Assembly (NCBI GenBank): GCA_020723305.1 | Contig: DYJC01000009.1 | Coordinates: 1 to 64,000 of the forward strand | Source of the DNA: Desulfosudis oleivorans | GTDB lineage: Bacteria > Desulfobacterota > Desulfobacteria > Desulfobacterales > SURF-7 | Length of the DNA: 64,000 nt | Direction of reading: 5' to 3' | Shown: positions 1-9,992 of the stretch, one piece after another | Layout: each line of letters opens with the position of its first letter | How positions within the stretch are numbered: position 1 is the first letter of the stretch | Translations under genes and position numbers: made by a program | The notes under the pieces: generated by a model | Database searches by the model: none | What the model saw: the letters and a program-made list of their open reading frames with translations, nothing else | What the model was told of the DNA's origin: nothing

Positions 1-358
1 CTTACATTTTTACACCGGAGGTGTTATGACATAATCACAGCAGGGCTAACACCTTGACCAGAAACGATCAAATTGACATGACATACACCGCTGGATGGCT
101 CTTAAACAGGCCAAGGATAACCGCTGTAACAACGCAAGCCTCATATGATGATACGTTCTCACAGATTCAACCATATGATTACTGGATATAATGAAAAAAC
201 ATCCATCGCATCATACCCGATACCTATTGATTTTTCTTCATTGTGCAGAGTAAATCAGAGGGCGCCTCTCCGGTTTTCATTCAACTGCTTTTAACTTTTC
301 AAACACCCCTCTACATGTTGCATAGTTATTGCCGTTGACACACAAAGTAAAAAGCCTG
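1..358. other. Non-coding left edge
   Basis: No convincing gene, RNA or repeat is visible here. The stretch lies downstream of the leftward ATPase gene and contains only short open frames without ribosome-binding sites. Any gene belonging to it would be cut by the window edge. Confidence 0.5.
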
Positions 359-1522
359 TCAGACAACCGCCATCGTAACCGGATTGACGATATCATGGTC
401 TTTGAGGGAAATCCGGAAGCCTTCTTTTTGCCGGCATGCCAGAATGCAATGGGTTTTGCCTTTTATCACCGGTCTGACTTTTCTGAAATTCAACTTTGAC
501 GGGTCAGGATGTTCGCTTGATTTGGCTTCGACAAGAAGGGTTCGGCCTTTTACTTCAATCAGAAAATCAATTTCCACATTGTTTTGATCACGGTAAAAAA
601 ACAGATGATTCCTGTTAATATCAGGATTCTTTAAAAGCTCTGTAAAAACGAAATTTTCCCAGATATTCCCTTCATGAATATGGTCGTTCAACTCTTGGTC
701 ATTTCTGATATTGAGCAGTCGGCACAAAATACCGGTATCGGAAAAGTACAGTTTCGGCGCTTTTACGAGCCGTTTTTTCACATTGGCCGAATATGGTTGC
801 AGAAGAACAATCAAGCCGCTTGTTTCAAGGACGCACAACCATGATTTTACCGTGTTGGCCGAGATGCCGGTTTCTTTCGCAAGATTGGAGAAATTGACGA
901 GCTGGCCGGTCCGCATGGCGCAGGCACGAATCAGGCGCTGAAAATCCCTCAGGTTCGTCACATTAATGATCTGCCGCACATCCCTTTCCAGATAGGTCTG
1001 AATATAATCATCATAAAACTGCTCCGAGAATATATGTTCATAGGCCCATAATTCAGGATACCCTCCACGCCACAGAATCTGATTCACATCGGTGAAAAAT
1101 CCGCTGTCCCGCAATTCTGTTGCGCTCAATGTTTCCAGATGAAAAATGGCGATTCGTCCGGCCAAGGATTCACTGACATGTTCCATGAGTTCAAATTTTT
1201 GGCTGCCTGTCAAAATCCATCGTCCAAACCGGTTTCGCTGGTCATCGATTTTGATTTTGAGTTCTCGGAACAGGTTGGGCGCATATTGAATTTCATCAAT
1301 AATCACCTGATCAGCATCATCAAACTGTTCCAGAAAATGAGTCGGATTTTCTTCGGCATTCCTGGCGACCAGCAATTTATCCAGCGAAATGTAAGCCGCA
1401 TCCGGGAAAACTTTTTTTAAGAGAGAGGTCTTTCCGGATTGCCGCACACCGGTTACGAGGAGCGCCGGACGCGTCTCACTGGTCCGGGCAATGGTTGTTT
1501 CCAAGTTTCTCGAAATCCACAT
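359..1522 (-). CDS. ATPase with AAA_14 and DUF4143 domains
   Basis: This 387-residue protein has the two-domain plan of the widespread AAA_14/DUF4143 ATPases. The N-terminal P-loop reads GVRQSGKTSLL at about residues 25-35, followed by a Walker B-like VIIDEIQ and a sensor LTGSQ. A winged-helix-like middle (SNLAKETGIS) leads into a C-terminal DUF4143 region with a nuclease-like segment (EIDFLIEVKGRTLLVEAKSS). Family members are common and of unclear role; some resemble solitary regulators or toxin-antitoxin-like genes. The gene stands alone with no operon partner. A second family member lies at 56177-57310 with a different sequence, so this is not a recent duplication. Family assignment is firm; cellular function is unknown. 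Confidence 0.9.
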   Translation of the reverse strand: MWISRNLETTIARTSETRPALLVTGVRQSGKTSLLKKVFPDAAYISLDKLLVARNAEENPTHFLEQFDDADQVIIDEIQYAPNLFRELKIKIDDQRNRFGRWILTGSQKFELMEHVSESLAGRIAIFHLETLSATELRDSGFFTDVNQILWRGGYPELWAYEHIFSEQFYDDYIQTYLERDVRQIINVTNLRDFQRLIRACAMRTGQLVNFSNLAKETGISANTVKSWLCVLETSGLIVLLQPYSANVKKRLVKAPKLYFSDTGILCRLLNIRNDQELNDHIHEGNIWENFVFTELLKNPDINRNHLFFYRDQNNVEIDFLIEVKGRTLLVEAKSSEHPDPSKLNFRKVRPVIKGKTHCILACRQKEGFRISLKDHDIVNPVTMAVV

Positions 1523-1691
1523 ATTAAGATAATCCTCAATTTAATTTTGGATTATCTTAATAAATAATGCAAAATATTGCAAGACGTTTTATTATCCAAA
1601 AGCGATGGTGTCCGTAGTGTAACGGAAACGATTGGCAAGGAAAAAAAATATAATCCATTTGTCCGGATTTCATAGAAAAACCGGATTGAAA

Positions 1692-3122
1692 TCATATCCG
1701 GGGCGGAAGATCGGGTGTTGATGGATCATGCTCCAGCCTCTGATGCCGCAAAATATCATAATAGATCATGATCTGTCGCACATACTGAACCGGTTCGTTT
1801 CCCCGGCAGTATCCGTAACGCGCATCCTTGAAATATTCCCACTCCCTGAGCATGGGGAGGGTTTTGGATAGGGATGCCCATTTATTCGGATCCAGATTTA
1901 ATTTTTTCGCCAGCCGCTGTGCATCCCGGACATGTCCCTGACCAGTATTGAATGCGGCAAAAGCAATGAACAATCGATCCGCCCCCTCTGATTCCTGGAA
2001 CAGATCATATAATTTTTTTAAATACCGGACACCTGAATGGACATTCTGTTTCGGGTCATAAATGTCCTTCACATCATAACTGTCTGCGGTTCTTTGGGTT
2101 AGCTGCATCAATCCGTATGCCCCATCCGGACTTTTTGCCCACTCCTCGAACTTGGATTCCTGATAAATCAGGGCTGCAATCACACACCAGTCAAAACCAT
2201 ATTTTGATGCTGCCTCTTTAATTATGGAGGTAAACCTGGGAAGCCTGGATTGCAGCCTCCGATGATAGGCTTGCAGATCAATATAATCAAACTGTTCAAT
2301 ATCCGTGTAATATCGATTAAAAATCTGATCAAAAATTCCATCTTTCTTAATTTTGATGAAAAATTCATTTATTTTCTCAAGAAGCTTATCTGCATCCGGA
2401 TGAACAGCCCAGGCAAGTGATTCTTTTTCACCGATCACATCACGGATGACCGCCTGGGGAAAATACCGTCGGTTCAGCATCGCCACATTACTATCAGCAA
2501 TGGTGACCTCAAATTCTCCCCTGGCAACCTTTTGGATCAATTCAGCAGTGGAAATATTTTCCAATGCTTCAATCTCAATCTGCATTCCCTGTTTTTTCAA
2601 CTCTTCCAGTTGTTCCTGGTATGAGGTTCCTTTGCGGACATGAATTTTTTTACCAGTCAGATCATTGATACTTTTAATTTCAGCGTTATCCCGATTCACA
2701 ACAATCTGCTGCTGGATTGTCATGTATTCATCTGAAAACCGGATCATATCTTCCCATTTCGGATTGATTGGAAAGTTTGCTGCAATAATATGAGCATCCT
2801 CCTTCAACAGTTTGGGAACCATTTCATCCCATTCCTGAGCAATAATGATTTTCAATTTCACGCCCAGATAATCTGAAAACTCTTTCACAAGATCATACTC
2901 AAATCCCATTGCCTGATCCCGGTCAATATAATAACAGTGGGCATTGTTCCTTGTGATGACGATGATCTCGCCTTTATCCATAATCCTGTCCAGAACATCC
3001 GGCCCGAATAACTGTTCTCTGGATAAAAAAAGCACGGACATCCCGATAAGAAGAACAAATAAAAAAACAGAATACGCAATTGGATTTGTTAAAAACAGAT
3101 TGCTTTTATGCGAAATGGTCAA
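1692..3122 (-). CDS. mltF: Membrane-bound lytic murein transglycosylase F
   Basis: The 476-residue product has an N-terminal membrane anchor (about residues 15-33), a periplasmic solute-binding-protein type 3 domain (about 45-270) and a C-terminal SLT lysozyme-like domain (about 290-450). The SLT domain carries the expected AALIYQESKF catalytic-Glu motif, followed by GAYGLMQLT and AFNTGQGHV. MltF enzymes cleave peptidoglycan with formation of 1,6-anhydromuramic acid, and the binding domain is thought to regulate activity. Translation appears to start at TTG directly after the TAA of the upstream gene, with GGGGG about 8 bases before it, so the two genes are probably translationally coupled. 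The domain order and length match the family, so the call is secure; the exact start is less so. Confidence 0.93.
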   Translation of the reverse strand: MTISHKSNLFLTNPIAYSVFLFVLLIGMSVLFLSREQLFGPDVLDRIMDKGEIIVITRNNAHCYYIDRDQAMGFEYDLVKEFSDYLGVKLKIIIAQEWDEMVPKLLKEDAHIIAANFPINPKWEDMIRFSDEYMTIQQQIVVNRDNAEIKSINDLTGKKIHVRKGTSYQEQLEELKKQGMQIEIEALENISTAELIQKVARGEFEVTIADSNVAMLNRRYFPQAVIRDVIGEKESLAWAVHPDADKLLEKINEFFIKIKKDGIFDQIFNRYYTDIEQFDYIDLQAYHRRLQSRLPRFTSIIKEAASKYGFDWCVIAALIYQESKFEEWAKSPDGAYGLMQLTQRTADSYDVKDIYDPKQNVHSGVRYLKKLYDLFQESEGADRLFIAFAAFNTGQGHVRDAQRLAKKLNLDPNKWASLSKTLPMLREWEYFKDARYGYCRGNEPVQYVRQIMIYYDILRHQRLEHDPSTPDLPPRI

Positions 3123-3560
3123 TTAAAATGCCCCCAGTTGGCATGAATTGATTTTTATCGATAAGGTTTCACAACCATTGCTGACAGATAGTTTCCCGAT
3201 TCCAAGTTCCGAAGCAATCTTCCAGGCGTCGATGCAGGAAAGTCTATTCTGGATGATTTTCTGATGGATCGCTTTTTTCAGAGGTTCATCAACCAGCTCT
3301 CCTTTGTTAACAATTTTTTTCACAGGGCTGTGTCCAAAAAGACCCAGTTGACATTGCACTATCCTGATATCCATCTGATCTGTATACTTCCCAATCTCAT
3401 TCGCAGGCATGCCGATATTCTCAACAATCTGAAATGCAGCCGCACAAGGAAGCTCTCCATTTTTTGAATATTCGAGAATACAATCCCGTAACTTCGGGTC
3501 CAACTGGTCCGGAGAATGATATTTTTTTTCATGGGTTTTTGATTTGGACTTACTCATCAT
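3123..3560 (-). CDS. Hypothetical protein with an internal 39-residue duplication
   Basis: I do not recognise this 145-residue family. Residues 37-75 and 107-145 form two copies of one unit. Each starts with a Cys (LPCAAAFQI / LSCIDAWKI), continues through a short helix with a Gly turn, and ends in CQLG-(L/A)-F; the second copy ends the protein exactly. The N-terminus is lysine- and serine-rich, and no signal peptide or membrane segment is seen. The regular Cys spacing could suit metal binding or a paired small helical domain, but that is inference. A strong GAGGAGA ribosome-binding site precedes the ATG. The stop codon abuts the mltF start, which suggests a two-gene operon. Confidence 0.75.
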   Translation of the reverse strand: MMSKSKSKTHEKKYHSPDQLDPKLRDCILEYSKNGELPCAAAFQIVENIGMPANEIGKYTDQMDIRIVQCQLGLFGHSPVKKIVNKGELVDEPLKKAIHQKIIQNRLSCIDAWKIASELGIGKLSVSNGCETLSIKINSCQLGAF

Positions 3561-3776
3561 CTGTCTCCTCTTTCGTTAACATTCTTGAAATAGTATAATA
3601 ATATCTTGTTGTGGTAATTTTTTGAAAGGCTGTTTTGATCAAAACACTATGAAATAAATGGCACATGAAGAGGCTTTTTTATATAGCAATTTTTCAAAAA
3701 TTACAACTCTTGATAACAGAGATTGGGGTTGAACAAACATCATCTGTTTGTTAGATTCAGGATAATTCATGTACCC

Positions 3777-3899
3777 GAGCCAATTTCAAAACGATAATAA
3801 AGCGTCACACCGGCGAAAGTCAGTGCTCAGAAAAGAGCCGAAAATACTGAATTTTTAGTTTTCGCCGGAACTACAACAAGAGACTTTTTAAATTGGCTC
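3777..3899. repeat. MITE-like inverted-repeat element, copy 1
   Basis: This 123-bp element is bounded by near-perfect inverted ends (GAGCCAATTTCAAAA at the left; the complement of GAGCCAATTTAAAAA at the right). Internal arms contain CACCGGCGAAAGTCAGTGC and its imperfect complement, so the whole element can fold into a hairpin. Related copies lie at 44249-44390 and 61092-61233. No transposase is encoded inside, as expected for a miniature element moved in trans or for a hairpin-type intergenic repeat. It ends 50 bp before the probable ispG start. Confidence 0.85.
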
Positions 3900-3949
3900 A
3901 CCCACTTAAAAAAATCATTAATCCGGAATCAAAGACAGGCAAACCTTCT

Positions 3950-5041
3950 ATGACCCCAAATCCATTCCAAATCCAACGGAAAAACACCAGACAAATTTTG
4001 ATTGGGAATGTTCCAATCGGTGGGCTGGCTCCCATCGCCGTCCAGTCCATGACCAATACCCATACCCAGGATGTGGAGTCGACTGTAGCCCAGATAAAAG
4101 GCCTGGAAAAAGCCGGGTGTGAAATCATCCGGGTAGCTGTACCGGATCAGGAGGCAGCTCTGGCCATCCGGAGTATTAAAAATCAGATCTCCATACCGAT
4201 TATCGCGGATATCCACTTTGACCATCGCCTGGCAATCCAGGCAACAAAATCCGGTGCAGACGGATTGAGAATCAATCCCGGAAATATCGGCAGCAAGAAA
4301 AAGATCAAAGCGGTTGTGGATGTTGCCAATGAGTACAACATTCCCATACGGATCGGTGTGAACGCCGGATCTTTGGAAAAAGATCTGTTTGACAAATATG
4401 GCGGCGCCTCTGCGGAAGCCATGGTTGAGAGTGCCTTGCGAAACATTTCAATATTGGAAGACCTGAAGTTTTCACAAATCAAGATTTCAATCAAAGCATC
4501 GGATGTAAAACGGACGGTAGATGCATATCAGCTTCTTTCAGAAAAAACCGACGTCCCCCTTCATGTGGGTGTAACAGAGGCTGGTGGCCTCTATTCCGGA
4601 ATTGTAAAATCTTCATTGGGTATTGGAATGCTCCTATCCAGAGGAATCGGTGATACCATCCGGGTTTCTTTGACGCGCGATCCAATCGAGGAAATACGGG
4701 TGGGGTATGAAATTTTAAAAGCCCTCGAAATCCGCCGCCGGGGGCCGGATATTATCTCTTGCCCGACCTGTGGACGATGCAATATCAATCTGTTTGATAT
4801 TGCTGAAAAAGTTGAAAAAGCAGTGATGTTTTCAACCCTGCCCGTCAAAATCGCCATCATGGGTTGTGTGGTAAACGGCCCGGGTGAGGCAAAAGAAGCG
4901 GATATCGGCATTGCCGGTGGCGATGGTATTGGAATTCTTTTTAAAAAAGGAAAGGTCATCAAAAAGTTCCCCCAGGAAAAACTGGTGGAGATCATTCTGG
5001 AAGCCTTTTCCGAATATGAAAAAAATCAGACAGAATATTAA
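3950..5041 (+). CDS. ispG: 4-hydroxy-3-methylbut-2-enyl diphosphate synthase (IspG/GcpE)
   Basis: IspG is the penultimate MEP-pathway enzyme. It reductively converts 2-C-methylerythritol 2,4-cyclodiphosphate to HMBPP using a [4Fe-4S] cluster. The protein shows PIAVQSMTNT near the N-terminus, a TIM-barrel body, and the cluster motifs CPTCGRC and GCVVNGPGE near the C-terminus. I chose the ATG at 3950 (363 residues). An in-frame TTG at 3893 would extend the protein, but it lies inside the inverted end of the repeat at 3777-3899 and adds residues not typical of the family. The gene is followed after 150 bp by proS in the same direction. Confidence 0.96.
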   Translation: MTPNPFQIQRKNTRQILIGNVPIGGLAPIAVQSMTNTHTQDVESTVAQIKGLEKAGCEIIRVAVPDQEAALAIRSIKNQISIPIIADIHFDHRLAIQATKSGADGLRINPGNIGSKKKIKAVVDVANEYNIPIRIGVNAGSLEKDLFDKYGGASAEAMVESALRNISILEDLKFSQIKISIKASDVKRTVDAYQLLSEKTDVPLHVGVTEAGGLYSGIVKSSLGIGMLLSRGIGDTIRVSLTRDPIEEIRVGYEILKALEIRRRGPDIISCPTCGRCNINLFDIAEKVEKAVMFSTLPVKIAIMGCVVNGPGEAKEADIGIAGGDGIGILFKKGKVIKKFPQEKLVEIILEAFSEYEKNQTEY

Positions 5042-5191
5042 TTGCCTCAGTGCCTTGAATAACAGTTCTTTTTTAAAAAAAACCATGGTAGTATATTTCC
5101 GCTTGTGTCATCGTTCATATGGCATTGTTGCTTTTCATTCACAATCAAGAATCCATTCGGCAAATGCCGGTAATGTTACATGAGGAAAAAA

Positions 5192-6712
5192 ATGGGAAAT
5201 CCAATACAAACCGCAATATCGCCAACTCGATCTGAGGACTATCCTGAGTGGTACCAACAAGTTATAAAAGAATCCGATCTTGCGGACAAATCTCCGGTCC
5301 GGGGGTGCATGGTGATCAAACCATGGGGATACGCCTTATGGGAAAACATCATGAGAACACTGGACGGAATGTTTAAACAGACCGGTGTGAAAAATGCGTA
5401 TTTCCCTTTGTTTATCCCATTAAGTTTTCTGGAAAAAGAAGCCATGCATGTGGAAGGTTTTGCAAAGGAATGCGCAGTTGTAACCCATCATCGGCTGGAA
5501 AAGGGAGCTGACGGAGGACTGGTTCCTGCCGGAAAACTGACCGAGCCTCTGGTTGTACGCCCCACCTCTGAAACAATCATCGGCGATTCTTTTGCAAGAT
5601 GGATATCCAGCTACAGAGACCTTCCGGTACTGATCAATCAATGGGCAAATGTCGTTCGATGGGAAATGCGTACGCGAACATTTTTAAGAACCAGTGAATT
5701 CTTATGGCAGGAAGGCCATACCGCACATGCGGAAATGAAAGAAGCCCGTGAACGCACCCAATTGATGCTGGATGTATATGCCCGGTTTGCCGAAGAATAC
5801 CTTGCTCTGCCGGTCATCAAAGGGGAAAAATCCGCTGCGGAGAGATTTCCGGGAGCGGTTCAGACCCTTTGTATTGAAGCCATGATGCAGGATCGCAAGG
5901 CGCTTCAAACCGGAACCTCCCATTTCCTTGGACAAAATTTTGCCAAAGCATCCGGTATCCGGTTTCAATCTGCGCAGGAAACCGAAGAATATGCCTGGAC
6001 CACTTCATGGGGAGTTTCAACCCGTATGATCGGCGGGGTAATCATGGGCCATGGGGATGATGACGGCATTATCCTTCCTCCGAAAATTGCATCCTCCCAC
6101 ATTGTTCTTCTACCGATCATCCGCAAGGATAAGGATCGCCAGTCAGTCATGGAGTATACGAACAATCTGGCACAGGCGCTTCGAGAAAAATCATATGGTG
6201 AACGCAAGATTGATGTGGAGATCGATGCCCGTGATATCGGTGGAGCCAGAGGCTGGGAGTGGATTAAAAAAGGCATCCCTCTGCGTGTGGAAATCGGTCC
6301 CCGGGATATTGCAAACAACTCTGTTTTTGTGGCCAGAAGAGATAAAAACCCTTCGGAAAAATCATCCATTACAAAAGAACAATTCATAGCTCAACTCAAT
6401 GACATTCTGGATGACATTCAAAAAAACCTGTTTAAACGGGCTTTGGATTTTCGAAACAAACATACGGTTCAAATTCAAAGTAAAGATGCGTTTCTCGGTT
6501 TCTATTCTCCTGAAAATCCGGAAAAACCGGAAATTCATGGCGGGTTTGCCCTGTCCCACTGGTGTGGTGATGACCAATGTGAATCAACGATAAAAGAGGA
6601 CCTGAAAGTGACTATCCGGTGCATACCTTTTGATTCAGAAGCTGAAACAGGAAAATGTATCTGGTGCGGAAAACCGAGCCATAAACGGGTTGTATTTGCA
6701 AAAGCATATTAA
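5192..6712 (+). CDS. proS: Prolyl-tRNA synthetase, archaeal/eukaryotic type
   Basis: This class II synthetase charges tRNA-Pro. At about 506 residues, without the editing insertion of the E. coli form, it fits the short ProS type shared with archaea and eukaryotes. Visible landmarks are the motif 2 region (RTRTFLRTSEFLWQEGH), the motif 3-like GVSTRMIGGVIMGHGDDDG, an anticodon-binding domain, and a C-terminal zinc-type region with CGDDQC and CIWCGK. The ATG at 5192 is preferred over one at 5180 because GAGG lies 7 bases before it. The gene sits between ispG and rel, all in one direction with modest gaps. Such non-canonical ProS enzymes occur widely in bacteria, so this is not evidence of recent transfer. 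Confidence 0.95.
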   Translation: MGNPIQTAISPTRSEDYPEWYQQVIKESDLADKSPVRGCMVIKPWGYALWENIMRTLDGMFKQTGVKNAYFPLFIPLSFLEKEAMHVEGFAKECAVVTHHRLEKGADGGLVPAGKLTEPLVVRPTSETIIGDSFARWISSYRDLPVLINQWANVVRWEMRTRTFLRTSEFLWQEGHTAHAEMKEARERTQLMLDVYARFAEEYLALPVIKGEKSAAERFPGAVQTLCIEAMMQDRKALQTGTSHFLGQNFAKASGIRFQSAQETEEYAWTTSWGVSTRMIGGVIMGHGDDDGIILPPKIASSHIVLLPIIRKDKDRQSVMEYTNNLAQALREKSYGERKIDVEIDARDIGGARGWEWIKKGIPLRVEIGPRDIANNSVFVARRDKNPSEKSSITKEQFIAQLNDILDDIQKNLFKRALDFRNKHTVQIQSKDAFLGFYSPENPEKPEIHGGFALSHWCGDDQCESTIKEDLKVTIRCIPFDSEAETGKCIWCGKPSHKRVVFAKAY

Positions 6713-6772
6713 TGGCTTCCTGTTCAAATGCCCTCTTTCTCTATCAGGAAGGTCTGACAAAACGCCTTAGCT

Positions 6773-8938
6773 ATGATTCGTATAACCGACATTTTAGAGA
6801 AGGTCGCTGAATATTTCCCGGAAGCGGACCTGGATATAATCGACCGGGCGTATGTCTACTCTGCACGAGTCCATGCCGGACAGGTGCGGCTTTCCGGAGA
6901 GCCCTATCTGTCCCATCCCCTTGAGGTAGCTGGAATTTTATCCGACATGAAGCTGGACAGTGTCAGCGTTGCAGCCGGTTTGCTGCACGATGTTGTGGAA
7001 GATACCCATGCCACACCGGAAGAGATTCGTGAAATGTTCGGGCCGGAAACCGAACATATTGTTGCCGGTGTTACCAAAATCAGTACCCTCTCCTTTGACA
7101 ATTCACAAGCCCGTCAGGCGGAAAACATCCGGAAAATGATCCTGGCCATGGCTGATGATATTCGTGTGATTTTGATCAAACTGGCAGACCGGCTTCATAA
7201 CATGCGGACACTTCAATATCATACGAATCGTCAGAAGCAGATTGAAATTGCCCAGGAAACGCTGGATATCTATGCACCCATTGCCGCCAGACTCGGAATT
7301 TACTGGATTAAGCAGGAGCTTGAAAACATCGCCTTCCAGTATGTCATTCCGGAAGAATATGAAAAGATCGAAAACTTTATCAAGAAGGATAAAGAAGAGC
7401 GGGAAGAGTATATCGAAACCATCCAATCCTATATCCAGCATAAAATGGATACGGCAAACCTGAAATGCGAGGTCAGTGGCCGGTACAAGCAATTCTACAG
7501 TATCTACCAGAAAATGATACAGCAGAATCTTGAATTTGAAGAGGTATATGACATCATTGCTTTCCGGATCATACTGGAAACCATTCCCCAATGTTACGAA
7601 GCCCTGGGCCTGCTGCATTCGCTATGGAAACCCATTGCAAAAAAATTCAAGGATTACATTGCTGTTCCCAAATTGAATATGTATCAGTCCCTTCATACAA
7701 CGGTGATCGGCCCATTTGGGGAAAGGATGGAGCTTCAGATCCGTACTCAGGATATGGATAAGGTCGCAAAATCCGGTATTGCTGCTCACTGGAGTTATAA
7801 GGAAGGCAGAAGCGTTGATGAGAAAACCGGAAAAACCTTTGCCTGGATTCAGGATCTTGTCGAAAATCAGGCAAATTACAGGGATCCGGATGAATTCATG
7901 GAAAATGTAAGAATCGACCTGTTTCCGGATGAGGTTTATGTCTTTACACCCAAGGGAGAGATTAAAACCCTTCCCAAAGGTGCAACACCTATCGATTTTG
8001 CCTATCAAATCCATTCTGAGATCGGCAACCAGTGTACAGGAGCCAAAGTGAACGGACGCATGGTTTCCTTACAGTATGAACTGAAAACAGGTGACAGCAT
8101 TGAGGTGATCACATCCAAAGGCCACAACCCAAGTAAAGACTGGCTGAGTTTTGTTAAAACAGTAAAAGCCAAGTCCAGAATACGGCAGTGGATCCGGACA
8201 CTGGAAAAAGGCCGGAGCGTCACGCTTGGACGGGAGATGTGTGAAAAGGCATTTCGAAAATATCGCCTTAATTTTAATAATCTGATGCGGTCTGAAGAGA
8301 TGAATGACGTTGTAGAAGAGTTTGGTTTCTCCTCCATAGACGATCTGATTGCAGAGGTTGGCTACGGAAAAATCACACCGCTGCAGATTGTCCGGAAATT
8401 TCAACCCAAAACAGATGAAGATATTGAAAAAACCGATATCTCCATTATCGATAAGATTATTGGAAGGGTTAGAAAAAAGAAAGCCCATGATGGTGTTATT
8501 GTAAAAGGACTGGATGATATTCTGGTCAAGTTCGGGAAATGCTGCCAGCCGGTACCTGGAGACAAGATTACAGGATATATCACCAGAGGCCAGGGTGTAA
8601 CCGTACACCGGACAAGCTGCGTCCATGCGCTGCAAATGACCCCGGAACGGCAGATCGCTGTTGCATGGGCCGGTGATATTTCCGACACCTACCCGGTCAG
8701 GATCTGTATCCGATCCTATGATCGTTTTGGCCTGCTGGCCGAGATCACTGCTGCAATCAGCAAAAACAGCGCAAACATCCTCCAGGCACATACGGAAACC
8801 AACGAAAATAAAATGGTCGATACCTTCTTCACGATTGCCGTGGAAGGTACCGACCATTTACAAAAAGTTTTAGCTTCTTTGCGGAAGATAAAATTTGTTC
8901 AGGACGTTAAGAGACTGGATGCATTTACGGAGCCTTGA
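6773..8938 (+). CDS. rel: Bifunctional (p)ppGpp synthetase/hydrolase, Rel/SpoT type
   Basis: This 721-residue enzyme makes and degrades the stringent-response alarmone (p)ppGpp. The N-terminal HD hydrolase domain is intact ([19 protein letters not shown]). The synthetase domain contains [18 protein letters not shown] and ELQIRT. A TGS domain ([24 protein letters not shown], split here by description only), a Cys-containing zinc-finger region (KCCQPVPGD) and a C-terminal ACT domain follow. Because both catalytic motifs look complete it is probably the bifunctional form rather than a RelA-only synthetase. Its 3' end overlaps the convergent rpmB gene by 14 bp. Confidence is high; no regulatory site was identified. 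Confidence 0.97.
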   Translation: MIRITDILEKVAEYFPEADLDIIDRAYVYSARVHAGQVRLSGEPYLSHPLEVAGILSDMKLDSVSVAAGLLHDVVEDTHATPEEIREMFGPETEHIVAGVTKISTLSFDNSQARQAENIRKMILAMADDIRVILIKLADRLHNMRTLQYHTNRQKQIEIAQETLDIYAPIAARLGIYWIKQELENIAFQYVIPEEYEKIENFIKKDKEEREEYIETIQSYIQHKMDTANLKCEVSGRYKQFYSIYQKMIQQNLEFEEVYDIIAFRIILETIPQCYEALGLLHSLWKPIAKKFKDYIAVPKLNMYQSLHTTVIGPFGERMELQIRTQDMDKVAKSGIAAHWSYKEGRSVDEKTGKTFAWIQDLVENQANYRDPDEFMENVRIDLFPDEVYVFTPKGEIKTLPKGATPIDFAYQIHSEIGNQCTGAKVNGRMVSLQYELKTGDSIEVITSKGHNPSKDWLSFVKTVKAKSRIRQWIRTLEKGRSVTLGREMCEKAFRKYRLNFNNLMRSEEMNDVVEEFGFSSIDDLIAEVGYGKITPLQIVRKFQPKTDEDIEKTDISIIDKIIGRVRKKKAHDGVIVKGLDDILVKFGKCCQPVPGDKITGYITRGQGVTVHRTSCVHALQMTPERQIAVAWAGDISDTYPVRICIRSYDRFGLLAEITAAISKNSANILQAHTETNENKMVDTFFTIAVEGTDHLQKVLASLRKIKFVQDVKRLDAFTEP

Positions 8939-9119
8939 CAACCGCTCCTGATTTAATGCAACTGGTACATACACTTATTTTCTTAATACTGCCGTTCTCG
9001 ATAACCGCTCTCACTTGTTGCAAATTCGGATTGAATTTACGCTTATTCACATTATGAGCATGACTGACATAATTGCCAACCATTGGTTTTTTTCCGCAGA
9101 TTTCACACATTTTTGACAT
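8925..9119 (-). CDS. rpmB: 50S ribosomal protein L28
   Basis: This 64-residue protein has the bacterial L28 pattern: a CEICGKKP start, the [13 protein letters not shown] segment and a second CTSC pair. The two CxxC pairs indicate the zinc-binding (C+) variant of L28. It is translated from ATG and convergent with rel, overlapping its last codons. No other ribosomal gene is adjacent. Identification is secure despite its small size. Confidence 0.95.
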   Translation of the reverse strand: MSKMCEICGKKPMVGNYVSHAHNVNKRKFNPNLQQVRAVIENGSIKKISVCTSCIKSGAVVKAP

Positions 9120-9290
9120 TGTTTTTATCTCCTTAGCCCATATCCATTAAAAGGCATCTTAAACAAAAAAGCTCTTTTTATACCAGGTGATTCAATAAGT
9201 AAAGTTGTTTTTCGAAACCGATCTATAATTTTTTAATACAATTCAAACAGGAGTCGGAGAACCGGATTGGTTCAGGAATGGATGAGTGTA

Positions 9291-9992
9291 TTATGATTTC
9301 TCCTCTTTGACTGGTTTCTTTTCCGAGGCCGGCTTTTCTTCAGACTTACTTTTTTGTATAGCCTCTTCACACAGGATGATGTATTCCAACGCCTGCTTGT
9401 GCATTCCAACATCCGGGTAGTCTGAAATCAGAGACTGGAATCGATACAAGGCTGCCTTGTAATGACCTGTTTTATAATAAAAAAGCGCCACATACAACTC
9501 GTTTCCCGCCAGACTTTTCATGCATTGATCTCTTTCTTCAATAGCCTGGGGAATAAACTCACTGTCTGGGTAATACTTGATGAAACGGTTGTATGTATCC
9601 AGCGCCTTCTGGGCCGGAGTCTGGTCCCGGTCAACCGTATCAACCTGTATGTAATAGCATTTCGCAATCTGATACACGGCATAAGGGGTTTTTTCGTTTC
9701 GCGGATGAAGGTTCTCAAACTCTTCATATGCAAAAACAGCATCTTCATACTCTTCCATCTGATAATAAGCATCGGCTATTTTCAATTCTGCAAGAGACGC
9801 ATATTTACTGAAAGGATACCAGTCTTTTAAATCCTCAAAAGCCTCGATTGCGTTCTTGTAGTTGCCTTTTTCATATTCTTCGAGACCTTCAACACGAAGT
9901 TCTTCGGCTGTTTTTTCCTCCTTGGTTTCAAACCAGGAGCAGCTTGTCAAAAAGACAAAAAAGATCATGCACAAATAAAAATAAGTTCTCAT
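9291..9992 (-). CDS. bamD: Outer-membrane assembly lipoprotein BamD
   Basis: BamD is the essential TPR lipoprotein of the BAM complex, which inserts beta-barrel proteins into the outer membrane. The 233-residue product has a lipoprotein signal with lipobox LTSC (Cys at about 18). Successive TPR-like helices follow (YEKGNYKNAIEAFEDL, YYQMEEYEDAVFAYEEF, YKTGHYKAALYRFQSL), with a charged Lys/Glu-rich tail. Its ATG overlaps the end of trxB by four bases, so it is the last gene of a trxA-trxB-bamD transcription unit. The presence of BamD shows the host is a diderm. Confidence 0.92.
   Translation of the reverse strand: MRTYFYLCMIFFVFLTSCSWFETKEEKTAEELRVEGLEEYEKGNYKNAIEAFEDLKDWYPFSKYASLAELKIADAYYQMEEYEDAVFAYEEFENLHPRNEKTPYAVYQIAKCYYIQVDTVDRDQTPAQKALDTYNRFIKYYPDSEFIPQAIEERDQCMKSLAGNELYVALFYYKTGHYKAALYRFQSLISDYPDVGMHKQALEYIILCEEAIQKSKSEEKPASEKKPVKEEKS

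Noticed and set aside
3893-3949. TTG at 3893 as the ispG start
   Set aside because: It lies within the terminal inverted repeat of the mobile-type element and would add a non-family N-terminus.
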